A stretch of DNA of 24,866 nucleotides from CAZMCH01 sp964564735 (GTDB taxonomy: Bacteria; Poribacteria; DTPJ01). Made by a program: the position numbers and the translations under genes. Of this stretch, positions 7,755-14,847 are shown in pieces; the stretch's first letter is position 1; every line of letters starts with the position of its first letter. The notes beneath the pieces were generated by a model. The model had not been told where the DNA came from, searched no databases, and saw nothing but the letters and a program-made list of their open reading frames with translations. The stretch spans positions 1-24,866 of the forward strand of contig CAZMCH010000065.1 of the NCBI GenBank assembly GCA_964564735.1. The letters run 5' to 3'.

Positions 7755-8600
7755 TTATAGACTTCTAAGAAATTTGATACATTCATCAAGCCTTTCTTCT
7801 GCGGAAATCTCCCCACGAAAATCCTCTATTGAAATAAAGTATTTATAGTTTACTTTGCGCAAAGCGGATACCATCTTGGAATAATCATAAAGCCCTTCTG
7901 CCATTGGACACCCTGGCCATGACCATGTTATAATGCCTTTTTCGTTTGGTGGATTTGGAACAGGCTTATGCCCGCCTGCGTGGATATGCGCAAGATAATC
8001 ACCTAGTAATTCAATGGCAAGCTGAGTTGTCTCATATCCGTCAGATACCATATTTTGTGGATCATATATTACGCCAATATCTTTTGCATCAAAATTTGAT
8101 ACGATCCTATGTGCAAGCGATGCGCTAACATGAATTGTGCCTCCATGAGTTTCAACCAATACTTTTACCCCGTATTGTCTAGTTATCTCTAAAGCCTTTT
8201 CATAATTTCTGACCGCCTCATCATAAAGCTCATTATAATTTACTGTTCCGTTATATCCTCTACATCCAAGCCTGATAGCAGGACAACCAACCGCCTTTGC
8301 TCCTTCTGCAAGCAGTCTGGCATGATCGAGATCGCTGGCATCACAAGCAGAGGCAAACGCCGCTATCTCAATTCCATATTCCTTTGCTATTGATTTTACT
8401 TCATCTGCTCTTTCTAGGATGTTATCTGGTGAAAGGTCTGTCAAATGCCTTCCCCAAGGACTCGGTGTTTCATTTGCCCTTTCGGCAGGAAATCTACGGA
8501 CACGCAGTTCCATTCCATCATAGCCTAGTTTTTTTAGCAATTCGCAGGTTTGTTTTAAATCAAGATGAGGTAACATCACCGTTGTTACTGATATTTTCAT
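7755..8600 (-). CDS. Sugar phosphate isomerase/epimerase (xylose isomerase-like TIM barrel)
   Basis: This 281-residue protein has the AP-endonuclease-2/xylose-isomerase-like TIM barrel fold. Likely divalent-metal ligands are Glu150 (VLVETHGG), Asp180 (VIYDPQN), His207 (HIHAGG) and Glu259 (ISIEDF), in the order and strand-end context typical of the family, which includes sugar, hydroxypyruvate and inositol-pathway isomerases and 3-keto-sugar epimerases. The start ATG is preceded by AAGGAG at six bases, which supports it. It lies 41 bases inside the end of the ECF ATPase gene, in another frame. That arrangement argues for an operon with the transporter, although the ATPase subunit does not obviously relate to sugars. 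The exact substrate is not readable. Confidence 0.87.
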   Translation of the reverse strand: MKISVTTVMLPHLDLKQTCELLKKLGYDGMELRVRRFPAERANETPSPWGRHLTDLSPDNILERADEVKSIAKEYGIEIAAFASACDASDLDHARLLAEGAKAVGCPAIRLGCRGYNGTVNYNELYDEAVRNYEKALEITRQYGVKVLVETHGGTIHVSASLAHRIVSNFDAKDIGVIYDPQNMVSDGYETTQLAIELLGDYLAHIHAGGHKPVPNPPNEKGIITWSWPGCPMAEGLYDYSKMVSALRKVNYKYFISIEDFRGEISAEERLDECIKFLRSL

Positions 8601-10281
8601 GTTTGCTCCTTTCTTTTGAGATTACTCTTTTGTATTCATCTACCGATAATAATTTTTTGCCAAGCATATTGCTTAATTTTATCAGTTCAGGTAATCGCAT
8701 ACCGACTGATTCTAATTTATCTTGCTGGCAAAAGACATCTCTAATATTGCCATCTATTTTTATAAAGCCTTTATCCATTACAATCACCCTATGTGCATAC
8801 TCCGCAACTACCCATAGCGAATGAGTTATAATGATTATAGTATGACCTGATTCGTTTAGCGATTTAAGAAGCTCCATCATGCTTTTTTGCTGTGGATAAT
8901 CAAGCCCGGTTGTTGGCTCATCTAGGATTAATATTTGTGGCTTACATGCCAGAACCGAAGCTACCGCAACCCTTTGTCTTTCACCTTTTGTTAAAGAAAA
9001 CGGATCAAGTTCCTCATATCCTTCCAGATGAACCGCCTGAAGTGCTTCTTCTATATTAGCTGTAATTTGCTCTTCTGAAAGTCCAAAATTTTTGGGACCA
9101 AACATCAATTCTTCTCTAACAGTGTTAGCAAATATCTGATGGTCGGGATTCTGAAAAACATATCCAACTAATTTGCCTAGTTCAGAAATCTTCATTTTGG
9201 TAGTATCTTTACCAAAACAATTTACTTTTCCAAAACTCGGTTTAAGCAATCCATTAAAGCATTTTGCAATGGTTGTTTTTCCTGAACCATTTTGACCAAT
9301 TATTGCAACAAATTCGCCTTCTCTAATTGAAAGATCAATTTTGTTTAGCGCATTTTTCCCATCAGGAAAAGAGTATTTCAGATCATTTACTTCTATTGCC
9401 ACATTTCCGTATTGCCTTTCATTTTCTTTAGCTATAAGAGTCTGATATTTTTCCTCATCAAAATTCAAAGATATTCCTGAATTATATGCTTCCTGTGCAG
9501 TTATATAAATTTTGTCTGACCCGATTTCTGAACATAATTTGGCTATTTGAGGAGGGCGTATGCTGTTATTTTCCAATACCTCGATATTTCTGATAATTGC
9601 TGATGTTTCATCAAATAATATAATCTTGCCAGAATTCATTATGATTAATTTGTCTGTATTTAGTATATCTTCAATTTCATGCTCTACTAATAGAATTGAC
9701 ATTGACTCTTTTTTTAGGTTTTCAAGAGATGATAAAATATCGTATCTGCCTTTTGGATCAAGGTCTGTTGTCGGTTCATCCAAAACTATGATTTTGGGCT
9801 TGCTAGAAAGGACAGATGCAATAGCTAAACGTTGTTTCTCTCCGCCAGAAAGATTATAAGGCTGACGATTTTCGAAGCCTTCTAATCCAACAGCCTTGAG
9901 AGCATAATTCACCCTTTCTCTTATTTCTTCTGATGGAATGGCGAGGTTTTCAGGACCGAAGGCAACCTCAAGTTCAACACTTGTAGAAAAAAGCTGAGAC
10001 TCAAAATCCTGAAACACAAGCCCAACATTTTTAGCGATTTCATAAATCTGCTTATTTTTTATAGATTCCCCCAAAATGCTTATATTTCCTGATAAATCAC
10101 CCTTAACAAAATTTGGTATAATCCCGTTGAGACACCTGCAAAGCGTTGATTTTCCAACGCCTGCTTTGCCTATAATTCCGACCATTTCGCCTTCATTAAT
10201 CTCAAATTCTATTGAATCCAAAGCCATATTGCCTGAATTTCGATATGTAAAGCTAATACTATCAGTTTTAATTGTGTTCAT
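8560..10281 (-). CDS. ECF transporter ATPase, two fused ABC domains
   Basis: This 573-residue protein contains two complete ATP-binding cassettes of the energy-coupling-factor (EcfA/CbiO) type. Domain 1 has Walker A GKAGVGKST (38-46), Gln91 in FQDFESQLF, signature LSGGE (144-148), Walker B VLDEP (166-170) and His201. Domain 2 has Walker A GQNGSGKTT (329-337), Gln377 in FQNPDHQIF, signature LTKGE (430-434), Walker B LILDEP (451-456) and His487. The Q-helix pattern FQNPxxQ(L/I)F is specific to ECF ATPases. The signature of domain 2 departs from LSGGQ. It would power import of a vitamin or other micronutrient together with an S component and an EcfT. It starts 7 bases after the S-component stop codon without a clear ribosome binding site, so coupling is likely. 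The C-terminal tail overlaps the next gene by 41 bases. Confidence 0.9.
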   Translation of the reverse strand: MNTIKTDSISFTYRNSGNMALDSIEFEINEGEMVGIIGKAGVGKSTLCRCLNGIIPNFVKGDLSGNISILGESIKNKQIYEIAKNVGLVFQDFESQLFSTSVELEVAFGPENLAIPSEEIRERVNYALKAVGLEGFENRQPYNLSGGEKQRLAIASVLSSKPKIIVLDEPTTDLDPKGRYDILSSLENLKKESMSILLVEHEIEDILNTDKLIIMNSGKIILFDETSAIIRNIEVLENNSIRPPQIAKLCSEIGSDKIYITAQEAYNSGISLNFDEEKYQTLIAKENERQYGNVAIEVNDLKYSFPDGKNALNKIDLSIREGEFVAIIGQNGSGKTTIAKCFNGLLKPSFGKVNCFGKDTTKMKISELGKLVGYVFQNPDHQIFANTVREELMFGPKNFGLSEEQITANIEEALQAVHLEGYEELDPFSLTKGERQRVAVASVLACKPQILILDEPTTGLDYPQQKSMMELLKSLNESGHTIIIITHSLWVVAEYAHRVIVMDKGFIKIDGNIRDVFCQQDKLESVGMRLPELIKLSNMLGKKLLSVDEYKRVISKERSKHENISNNGDVTSS

Positions 10282-10288
10282 AAGACAA

Positions 10289-11217
10289 TTACATAATTAT
10301 AAAAGCAATTATTATAAGAAGAATAAACGGGGCAAGTCCTAATCCTAGTCCGCCTGCACCTTGCACTGCTTGACCGAATCCAGCGCCCAAAACGCCCATA
10401 TCATAACCACCGATAGCGATCCAGTTTCCAACGATAAGCGCACCTATCACACCAATAATCATTAGGATACTTCCAAGCATTTTTGGTTTTGATAAATCCG
10501 ATTCATTCATGACATCAGTATAGATTAATCCAAGCCTTTTTATGACAGGATATATTGGCGGAATAAGCAAGGGACCAAGTGCAGCAGAAACCACAAAGTT
10601 ATTAAGCGTTATGATATTTGCCAAAACAGAGAACGGCACAAGACCAAGAGCATGAACACCCCAACCGATAAAAACACCACAAGCAGAACTAGCTGTTAAT
10701 AGCACAAGCAAATACTGTATTGAAAGAAATCTCAAAACTAAAAAGACTATTGANNNNNNNNNNTAACTATATAGATTTGTGGATTCTGCATATAAGCCCT
10801 TGTAATTAGCCATGTTATTAATCCAACAGCAATTGCAGATACAAGAGCAATTATGCTTGATTTCATAGGTGAGATATAGGATTTTACTATTGGAGTTCCC
10901 TTGCCAATAGTTTGCCACATCTTATATGGTATATATCCATAAAGGAAGTTTCCAACAAATCCGAAAAGTGTCCCAAGCCCAAACGTGCCAAATGCGTCAG
11001 CAATAGTATTTCCAATCGCCGCGCCCCATGCTGCTGCAGGACCAAACATCAATGAACAAAGTATCGGAATAACATTTGCAGGACGGACTTCTGTAAATCC
11101 CGGCACAAGTGGGATTGCCACCTTGAATGGTATTAATATCGCTGCATATAAAGCCGCTGTAACAGCAACTAAGACAATCATTCTTGTATTCTTCCACATC
11201 GTTATTAATTCTTTCAT
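10289..11217 (-). CDS. ECF transporter S component, interrupted by the scaffold gap
   Basis: Two reading frames on either side of the N gap belong to one protein of about 310 residues. The N-terminal part (11217 to 10764) begins with MKELITMWKN; the ATG is six bases after AAGGAGG at 11224-11230, so the longer upstream frame is not used. It contains VRPANVIPILCSLMFGPAAAW and WGAAIGNTIADAFGTFG, typical of ECF substrate-binding membrane proteins. The C-terminal part (10753 to 10289) continues with four or more hydrophobic segments (for example LVPFSVLANIITLNNFVVSA). The frames differ, so the true gap length must be 2 modulo 3 for the gene to be intact. The family resembles QueT-like and archaeal-type S components, but the ligand is not determinable. 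It stands first in the operon with the double ATPase. Confidence 0.75.
10754..10763. other. Assembly gap (10 N)
   Basis: Ten N bases lie inside the S-component gene. The round number suggests a placeholder rather than a measured length. The coding frames on either side differ, which shows that at least a few bases are missing or extra. Confidence 0.99.
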
Positions 11218-11223
11218 ATATTG

Positions 11224-11230
11224 CCTCCTT
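11224..11230 (-). promoter_or_regulatory. Ribosome binding site that fixes the S-component start
   Basis: AAGGAGG on the minus strand lies six bases before the ATG at 11217. It decides for this start over the upstream in-frame start at 11265. Confidence 0.85.
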
Positions 11231-11297
11231 GTGCAAAACATTTTGACTTTATAATACTTTACCATTTAAGTTTAAACCATCACGCATTACCTGCAAT

Positions 11298-11327
11298 ATT
11301 ATAACACAAATGTCAGATTTTTGTCGC
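11298..11327 (-). promoter_or_regulatory. Predicted extended -10 promoter of the ECF operon
   Basis: TATAAT (11298-11303) preceded by TGT forms an extended -10 box. GCGACA (11322-11327) is a 4/6 match to the -35 box at an 18-base spacing. Transcription would start near 11291 and leave a leader of roughly 75 bases before the S-component ATG. I looked for a known riboswitch in that leader and saw no clear one. Confidence 0.5.
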
Positions 11328-11390
11328 ATAATAATTAATATTTTAAAGAATTTGTCATTTACAGCCGATATTATCATAAAAGATTTTTTC

Positions 11391-11418
11391 TTGACTTTTT
11401 TTTATTATATATTAATAT
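11391..11418 (+). promoter_or_regulatory. Possible promoter of the glycosyltransferase gene pair
   Basis: TTGACT (11391-11396) matches the -35 consensus at five of six positions. TAATAT (11413-11418) is a weaker -10 box at 16 bases. The surrounding DNA is extremely AT-rich, so chance matches are common. Confidence 0.3.
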
Positions 11419-11482
11419 ATTTATGACGTTTCAGAATAGTATAAAATAACCATTTTTCTATACAAAGAAGGTATTAACAATT

Positions 11483-12697
11483 ATGTTTATTATATATCTG
11501 CTATATTTATTTTGCTTTTTGGTATTATGGTGGGGTTATTTTGGTTATTTTATATTTCTAAAGCTATTCGTTTTATCTGGCAATAATAACAATAAAAACA
11601 ACGATGATATTATTCCTCTACCAACAATGACAATACTGGTGCCGTGTTATAATGAGGAAAATATTATCGAATGGAAGATTGATAACTTACTCCAGCTTGA
11701 ATATCCAAGAGATAAGCTAGAAGTCATTTTCCTTGATGGCTGTTCGACTGACTCTACAGTTCAAAAAATTAAAGATATTATCTGGGCTTCACCATATATG
11801 CGTCTAGTTGAAACTGGCAAAAGAGGAAAAATCCCACAAATAAACCATGTATTATCAGAAATAACTAGCGACATAATAGTTAATACTGATGTTGACGCAG
11901 AACTCAAAAAAGATGTCCTGCTTGAAATTGCAAAGGAGTTTAGGAATGATGAACGAGTTGGCGTTGTTGGCGCTTATGTCGTTCCCAAAAACTGCTGTCG
12001 TGAAGAAGCTCAATACTGGAATTCACAAAATCAAGCAAGATTATTAGAATCAGATGCTTATTCCTCATCAATTGTCATCGCACCATGCTACGCATTTAGA
12101 AAAGGATTAATCGCATCTTTCCCTGATGATGTTATTGCTGATGATATATATACCGCCTTTCTATCAACAGTAAAAGGCTACAGAGTTATTTATTGCAGAA
12201 ATGCAGTGGCGTTTGAGACTAGAACTCCTACTAACATGCGTGAGTTGGTAAAACACAAATTCAGAAAGACAAATGCTTATATAACGGAAGTTTTAAGATT
12301 TCTTTATTGCCTTCCTCGATTGGACACATTTTGGAGGATAATTTTTCTGACAAGGACTTTGCAGGTTATCGGTCAGGCTTGGGTATTGCTTTTATATCTG
12401 CTTTTGACAGTTTCATTGATAACTATGAAACAATATGAACCAGTTCTGTATTGCTTTATTACCGCAGTTATCTCACTTGGAATCACTCACGTAACCTTAA
12501 AGAAGGTTGAAAGCCCTGATTTGGGTCAACCAAAAGGCTTTTTCCTAAGCCTTAAAGTCTTTATAATTCTTACCTATCTTCTTATACTTGCAGGATTAAC
12601 ATATCCGCTTTATAGGCAAACAAGCAGTTATGAACGAATAAAGCAATCTTCGGATAATAGAAAGGAAATCATTGCTAAAGATAAGATCAATTCATGA
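11483..12697 (+). CDS. Membrane-anchored GT2 family glycosyltransferase
   Basis: This 404-residue protein has one N-terminal hydrophobic segment (about 3-30), a cytoplasmic GT-A domain and three C-terminal hydrophobic segments (about 295-365). This is the layout of processive or lipid-linked GT2 enzymes related to BcsA, hyaluronan and poly-GlcNAc synthases. Catalytic motifs are PCYNEEN (54-60), DGCSTD (85-90), DVDA (136-139; the metal-binding DxD), ADDIY (219-223; probable catalytic Asp) and KFRKTN (259-264) at the place of the QxxRW product-binding motif, which it only loosely resembles. The loss of the canonical QxxRW makes a single-addition enzyme possible. The start ATG follows AAGAAGG at 11465-11471. 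Its end overlaps the next gene by 26 bases, and the two probably act on the same glycan or glycolipid. Donor and acceptor are unknown. Confidence 0.87.
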   Translation: MFIIYLLYLFCFLVLWWGYFGYFIFLKLFVLSGNNNNKNNDDIIPLPTMTILVPCYNEENIIEWKIDNLLQLEYPRDKLEVIFLDGCSTDSTVQKIKDIIWASPYMRLVETGKRGKIPQINHVLSEITSDIIVNTDVDAELKKDVLLEIAKEFRNDERVGVVGAYVVPKNCCREEAQYWNSQNQARLLESDAYSSSIVIAPCYAFRKGLIASFPDDVIADDIYTAFLSTVKGYRVIYCRNAVAFETRTPTNMRELVKHKFRKTNAYITEVLRFLYCLPRLDTFWRIIFLTRTLQVIGQAWVLLLYLLLTVSLITMKQYEPVLYCFITAVISLGITHVTLKKVESPDLGQPKGFFLSLKVFIILTYLLILAGLTYPLYRQTSSYERIKQSSDNRKEIIAKDKINS

Positions 12698-13676
12698 TAT
12701 TCTAAAATTCCTTCCAATTGTTGGAATCTTGCTTTATTCTTATATAATATATAAAACAGGTGTAAGAAATATTATAAAGGCATTTTCTGGCATAAAGCTC
12801 ATCTGGCTAATTCCCATTCCCATTTTAATTATCGCCATTGTATTGCTTAAGGGCTTAAAATGGAAATTAATATTAAATCATTATAAGCAGGATTTTTCTT
12901 ATAAAAATGCCTGTATGACATGGTGTATTGGGGCGTTTGCAGGTAGCCTAACACCCGGACAAGCAGGGGAAGCGATAAAAGCAATTTACGTTAGAAAAAT
13001 CAATCCTGATAAATCCCTTAGCGAATGTATATCTACGATTTTCTCAGATAAAGTTCTTGAGATATTCAGCTTAATGACGCTTGTTATGATTTCATCAGTA
13101 ATTTTGGTATTTCGTCAGGGCGGAAGCCGAATAGGCTTATACGTATTCATATTAGCTTTTATTATGATTATTTCTTTTTACGGGATGACAGACCAAAAGA
13201 TATATAATTTACTTAAAAGGCTTTTTCGACCAATAACAAAATTAATAATACCAAATCGTTACAGGCAGAATATAAATAGCAGTTTTGAAAGATTCTTTTT
13301 GGGTATTTGGGAACTTAAAAAAGAAAAAAGATTATTAGCTTATTTATGGTTAATGGCAATATTTACATGGTTTATAGTTTTTGCTATTTCATATTTTGTG
13401 GCTATCAGTCTTGGGTTAAATATAAGTTTTCTTTATATGATAATTATATCGCCTGTAATAACATTTTTCGCTATCTTGCCAATATCGCTATCGGGTTTAG
13501 GAACAAGGGATGCGTCAGCAATTTTTTTCTTTAATCAGATCGGTATCATGGCAGAGTCAGCAGTCGCATGGTCAATAATGGTATTGGTTGTTTCATGGTG
13601 TTTCAGTCTATTTGGATGGATAGTATCATTAAATCCATCTTTTTGGCTAGGATTAAGTATAGATAAATCAAGTTAA
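12672..13676 (+). CDS. LPG synthase/flippase-like (UPF0104) membrane protein
   Basis: This 334-residue protein has about eight hydrophobic segments and belongs to the lysylphosphatidylglycerol synthase TM (MprF flippase-like, UPF0104) family. Conserved marks are TPGQAGE (94-100), FSDKVLEI (124-131) and PISLSGLGTRD (270-280). Family members flip or help synthesise lipid-linked molecules; archaeal AglD-type proteins and MprF are the known examples. The start is a TTG at 12672, five bases after AAAGGA, and lies inside the end of the glycosyltransferase gene in another frame. The overlap implies coupled translation and a shared role, presumably moving the lipid-linked product of the glycosyltransferase. 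No soluble LPG synthase domain is attached. Confidence in family is high, in substrate low. Confidence 0.87.
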   Translation: MLKIRSIHDILKFLPIVGILLYSYIIYKTGVRNIIKAFSGIKLIWLIPIPILIIAIVLLKGLKWKLILNHYKQDFSYKNACMTWCIGAFAGSLTPGQAGEAIKAIYVRKINPDKSLSECISTIFSDKVLEIFSLMTLVMISSVILVFRQGGSRIGLYVFILAFIMIISFYGMTDQKIYNLLKRLFRPITKLIIPNRYRQNINSSFERFFLGIWELKKEKRLLAYLWLMAIFTWFIVFAISYFVAISLGLNISFLYMIIISPVITFFAILPISLSGLGTRDASAIFFFNQIGIMAESAVAWSIMVLVVSWCFSLFGWIVSLNPSFWLGLSIDKSS

Positions 13677-13825
13677 TCATTATTTTCAACCAACAGAAAA
13701 AAATATTTAAATAAAAATAATAATTATCACAGCTAAATAGTGCTTGACCAGATTAATCTTTGTATTTATGTTCTTTAGAGTCCCCCTTTCCGTAGGGTAA
13801 ATACGACTTTTTCAGCTAATAAAAC

Positions 13826-13912
13826 ACTAAGACACAGAAACGTTGATAAATAAAGCATTTTTAGTTTTTCTCTGTCTTTTCCTTCTCTGTGAGCTCAGTA
13901 CCTCTGTGGTTT
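13826..13912. repeat. Degenerate intergenic repeat with CACAGAG-type units
   Basis: Between two convergent genes, read on the minus strand, units such as CCACAGAGG, CTCACAGAGA, AGACAGAGAA and the opposite-sense TTTCTGTGTC occur close together. GACACAGAAA (13831-13840) and TTTCTCTGTC (13867-13876) form an imperfect stem with one mismatch. From memory, similar short CACAGAG repeats are scattered between genes in many uncultured soil and sediment bacteria. The whole 13677-13939 interval holds no ORF, promoter or other element that I can support. Confidence 0.5.
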
Positions 13913-13939
13913 TATATCATACTGAAAAACTTTTATCAT

Positions 13940-14782
13940 TTATGACTTATTGCCTTCTGTTATTTTTTTCACTTCTTTAAGGACGTTCTCTGGTTCAAAA
14001 ACCTTTTTCCAATCGGGCTGAAATATTGTCTTTTTTGCTCGTTCCATAACTTGTTTTGCTGCGTCAGATACCTGCGCATCGATAAAATTGAACAATATGC
14101 CTATATTGACGTTAAGATGACCCAAAATAAAAGCCCTTGCCGCATCTTCTGGAACGCCATGTTTAATAGCTTCGTCCATCGCTTCTCTTGCAACAGTCAT
14201 GCAAGTAAACACAACTGTCTCAGCCATTGCAGGCTCAAGAATTGCCATTTGTTCGACAGTGATTCGATATGCGTTCATCACAGGTGCAAATATCTTCCGA
14301 GAAATTTCTTCGCCTAGTTTATAATCTTCTTCATTACCTTGCATAAGTGCGCAGACTATATTCTGCTTTGCTTTTGTTCCACCGAAAAAATCCATGCGAA
14401 TTTCTGGATCAGTTTCATCACTAATTACGGGTGGATGGCAAGGGTGAACCACAAAATATGCGATGTCTTTGCGTTCAGGCATTTCTCCTGCATGAGGGGC
14501 CGCAGGATCGAGACATATCAACATTGCGCCACTTTTCATTAATGGCACAATTTTATTTGCTACCTTGCCAATTAATGTATCTGGAATCGCAAATATTATC
14601 ACATCAGCTTTCTTAACTGCTTCATCTGAATTAGTTGGCTTTAGCCCTCGTTCAGTTAGCTTTGATATGCCAATATCGTTGCCCTCAACATATAAAACCT
14701 CGTAATTTGGATCGTCTTTTATGTTATTACCGATTCTTGTTCCCATTTTGCCTGCAGCACCAAATAACGCTATTGTTATCAT
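13940..14782 (-). CDS. NAD-dependent oxidoreductase with phosphogluconate-dehydrogenase-type C-terminal domain
   Basis: This 280-residue protein has an N-terminal Rossmann domain (GAAGKMG, 8-14; VIIFAIPDTLIG, 61-72) and an all-helical C-terminal domain of the PGDH_C type. Markers of this small family are DPAAPHAG (92-99) and HPCHPP (113-118). As I recall, the only well-characterised relative is D-apionate oxidoisomerase (ApnO) of apiose catabolism; others are unassigned sugar-acid dehydrogenases. It is shorter than true 6-phosphogluconate dehydrogenase (about 300-470 residues). The start ATG is six bases after AAAGGAGG. It is last in the minus-strand sugar-oxidation operon, 65 bases after the TPP-enzyme gene, and there is no terminator-like hairpin in that interval. 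Likely substrate: a branched or keto sugar acid, by inference from family and context. Confidence 0.8.
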   Translation of the reverse strand: MITIALFGAAGKMGTRIGNNIKDDPNYEVLYVEGNDIGISKLTERGLKPTNSDEAVKKADVIIFAIPDTLIGKVANKIVPLMKSGAMLICLDPAAPHAGEMPERKDIAYFVVHPCHPPVISDETDPEIRMDFFGGTKAKQNIVCALMQGNEEDYKLGEEISRKIFAPVMNAYRITVEQMAILEPAMAETVVFTCMTVAREAMDEAIKHGVPEDAARAFILGHLNVNIGILFNFIDAQVSDAAKQVMERAKKTIFQPDWKKVFEPENVLKEVKKITEGNKS

Positions 14783-14847
14783 AAAAATCCTCCTTTAATC
14801 ACCTTTTTTTTCCTTTTTTTTCACCTAAAATCACGTATATTTTGGGG

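Noticed and set aside
8297..8824. 175-residue plus-strand ORF
   Set aside because: It is antisense to the isomerase and ECF ATPase genes, both of which have complete catalytic motifs; no domain is recognised.
10764..10918. Upstream part of the frame that runs through the gap, read as the start of a separate membrane protein or EcfT
   Set aside because: This part is an out-of-frame reading of the S-component gene and is rich in Cys/Asn nonsense-like sequence. Only the portion left of the gap is convincing, and it continues the S component, not an EcfT.
11218..11300. Riboswitch in the leader of the ECF operon
   Set aside because: ECF importers are often riboswitch-controlled, but the roughly 75-base leader is AT-rich with no stable stems and none of the preQ1, TPP, FMN or cobalamin signatures that I know.
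13826..13912. CRISPR array
   Set aside because: Units are short, degenerate and in both orientations, without regular spacers; no cas gene is in the window.
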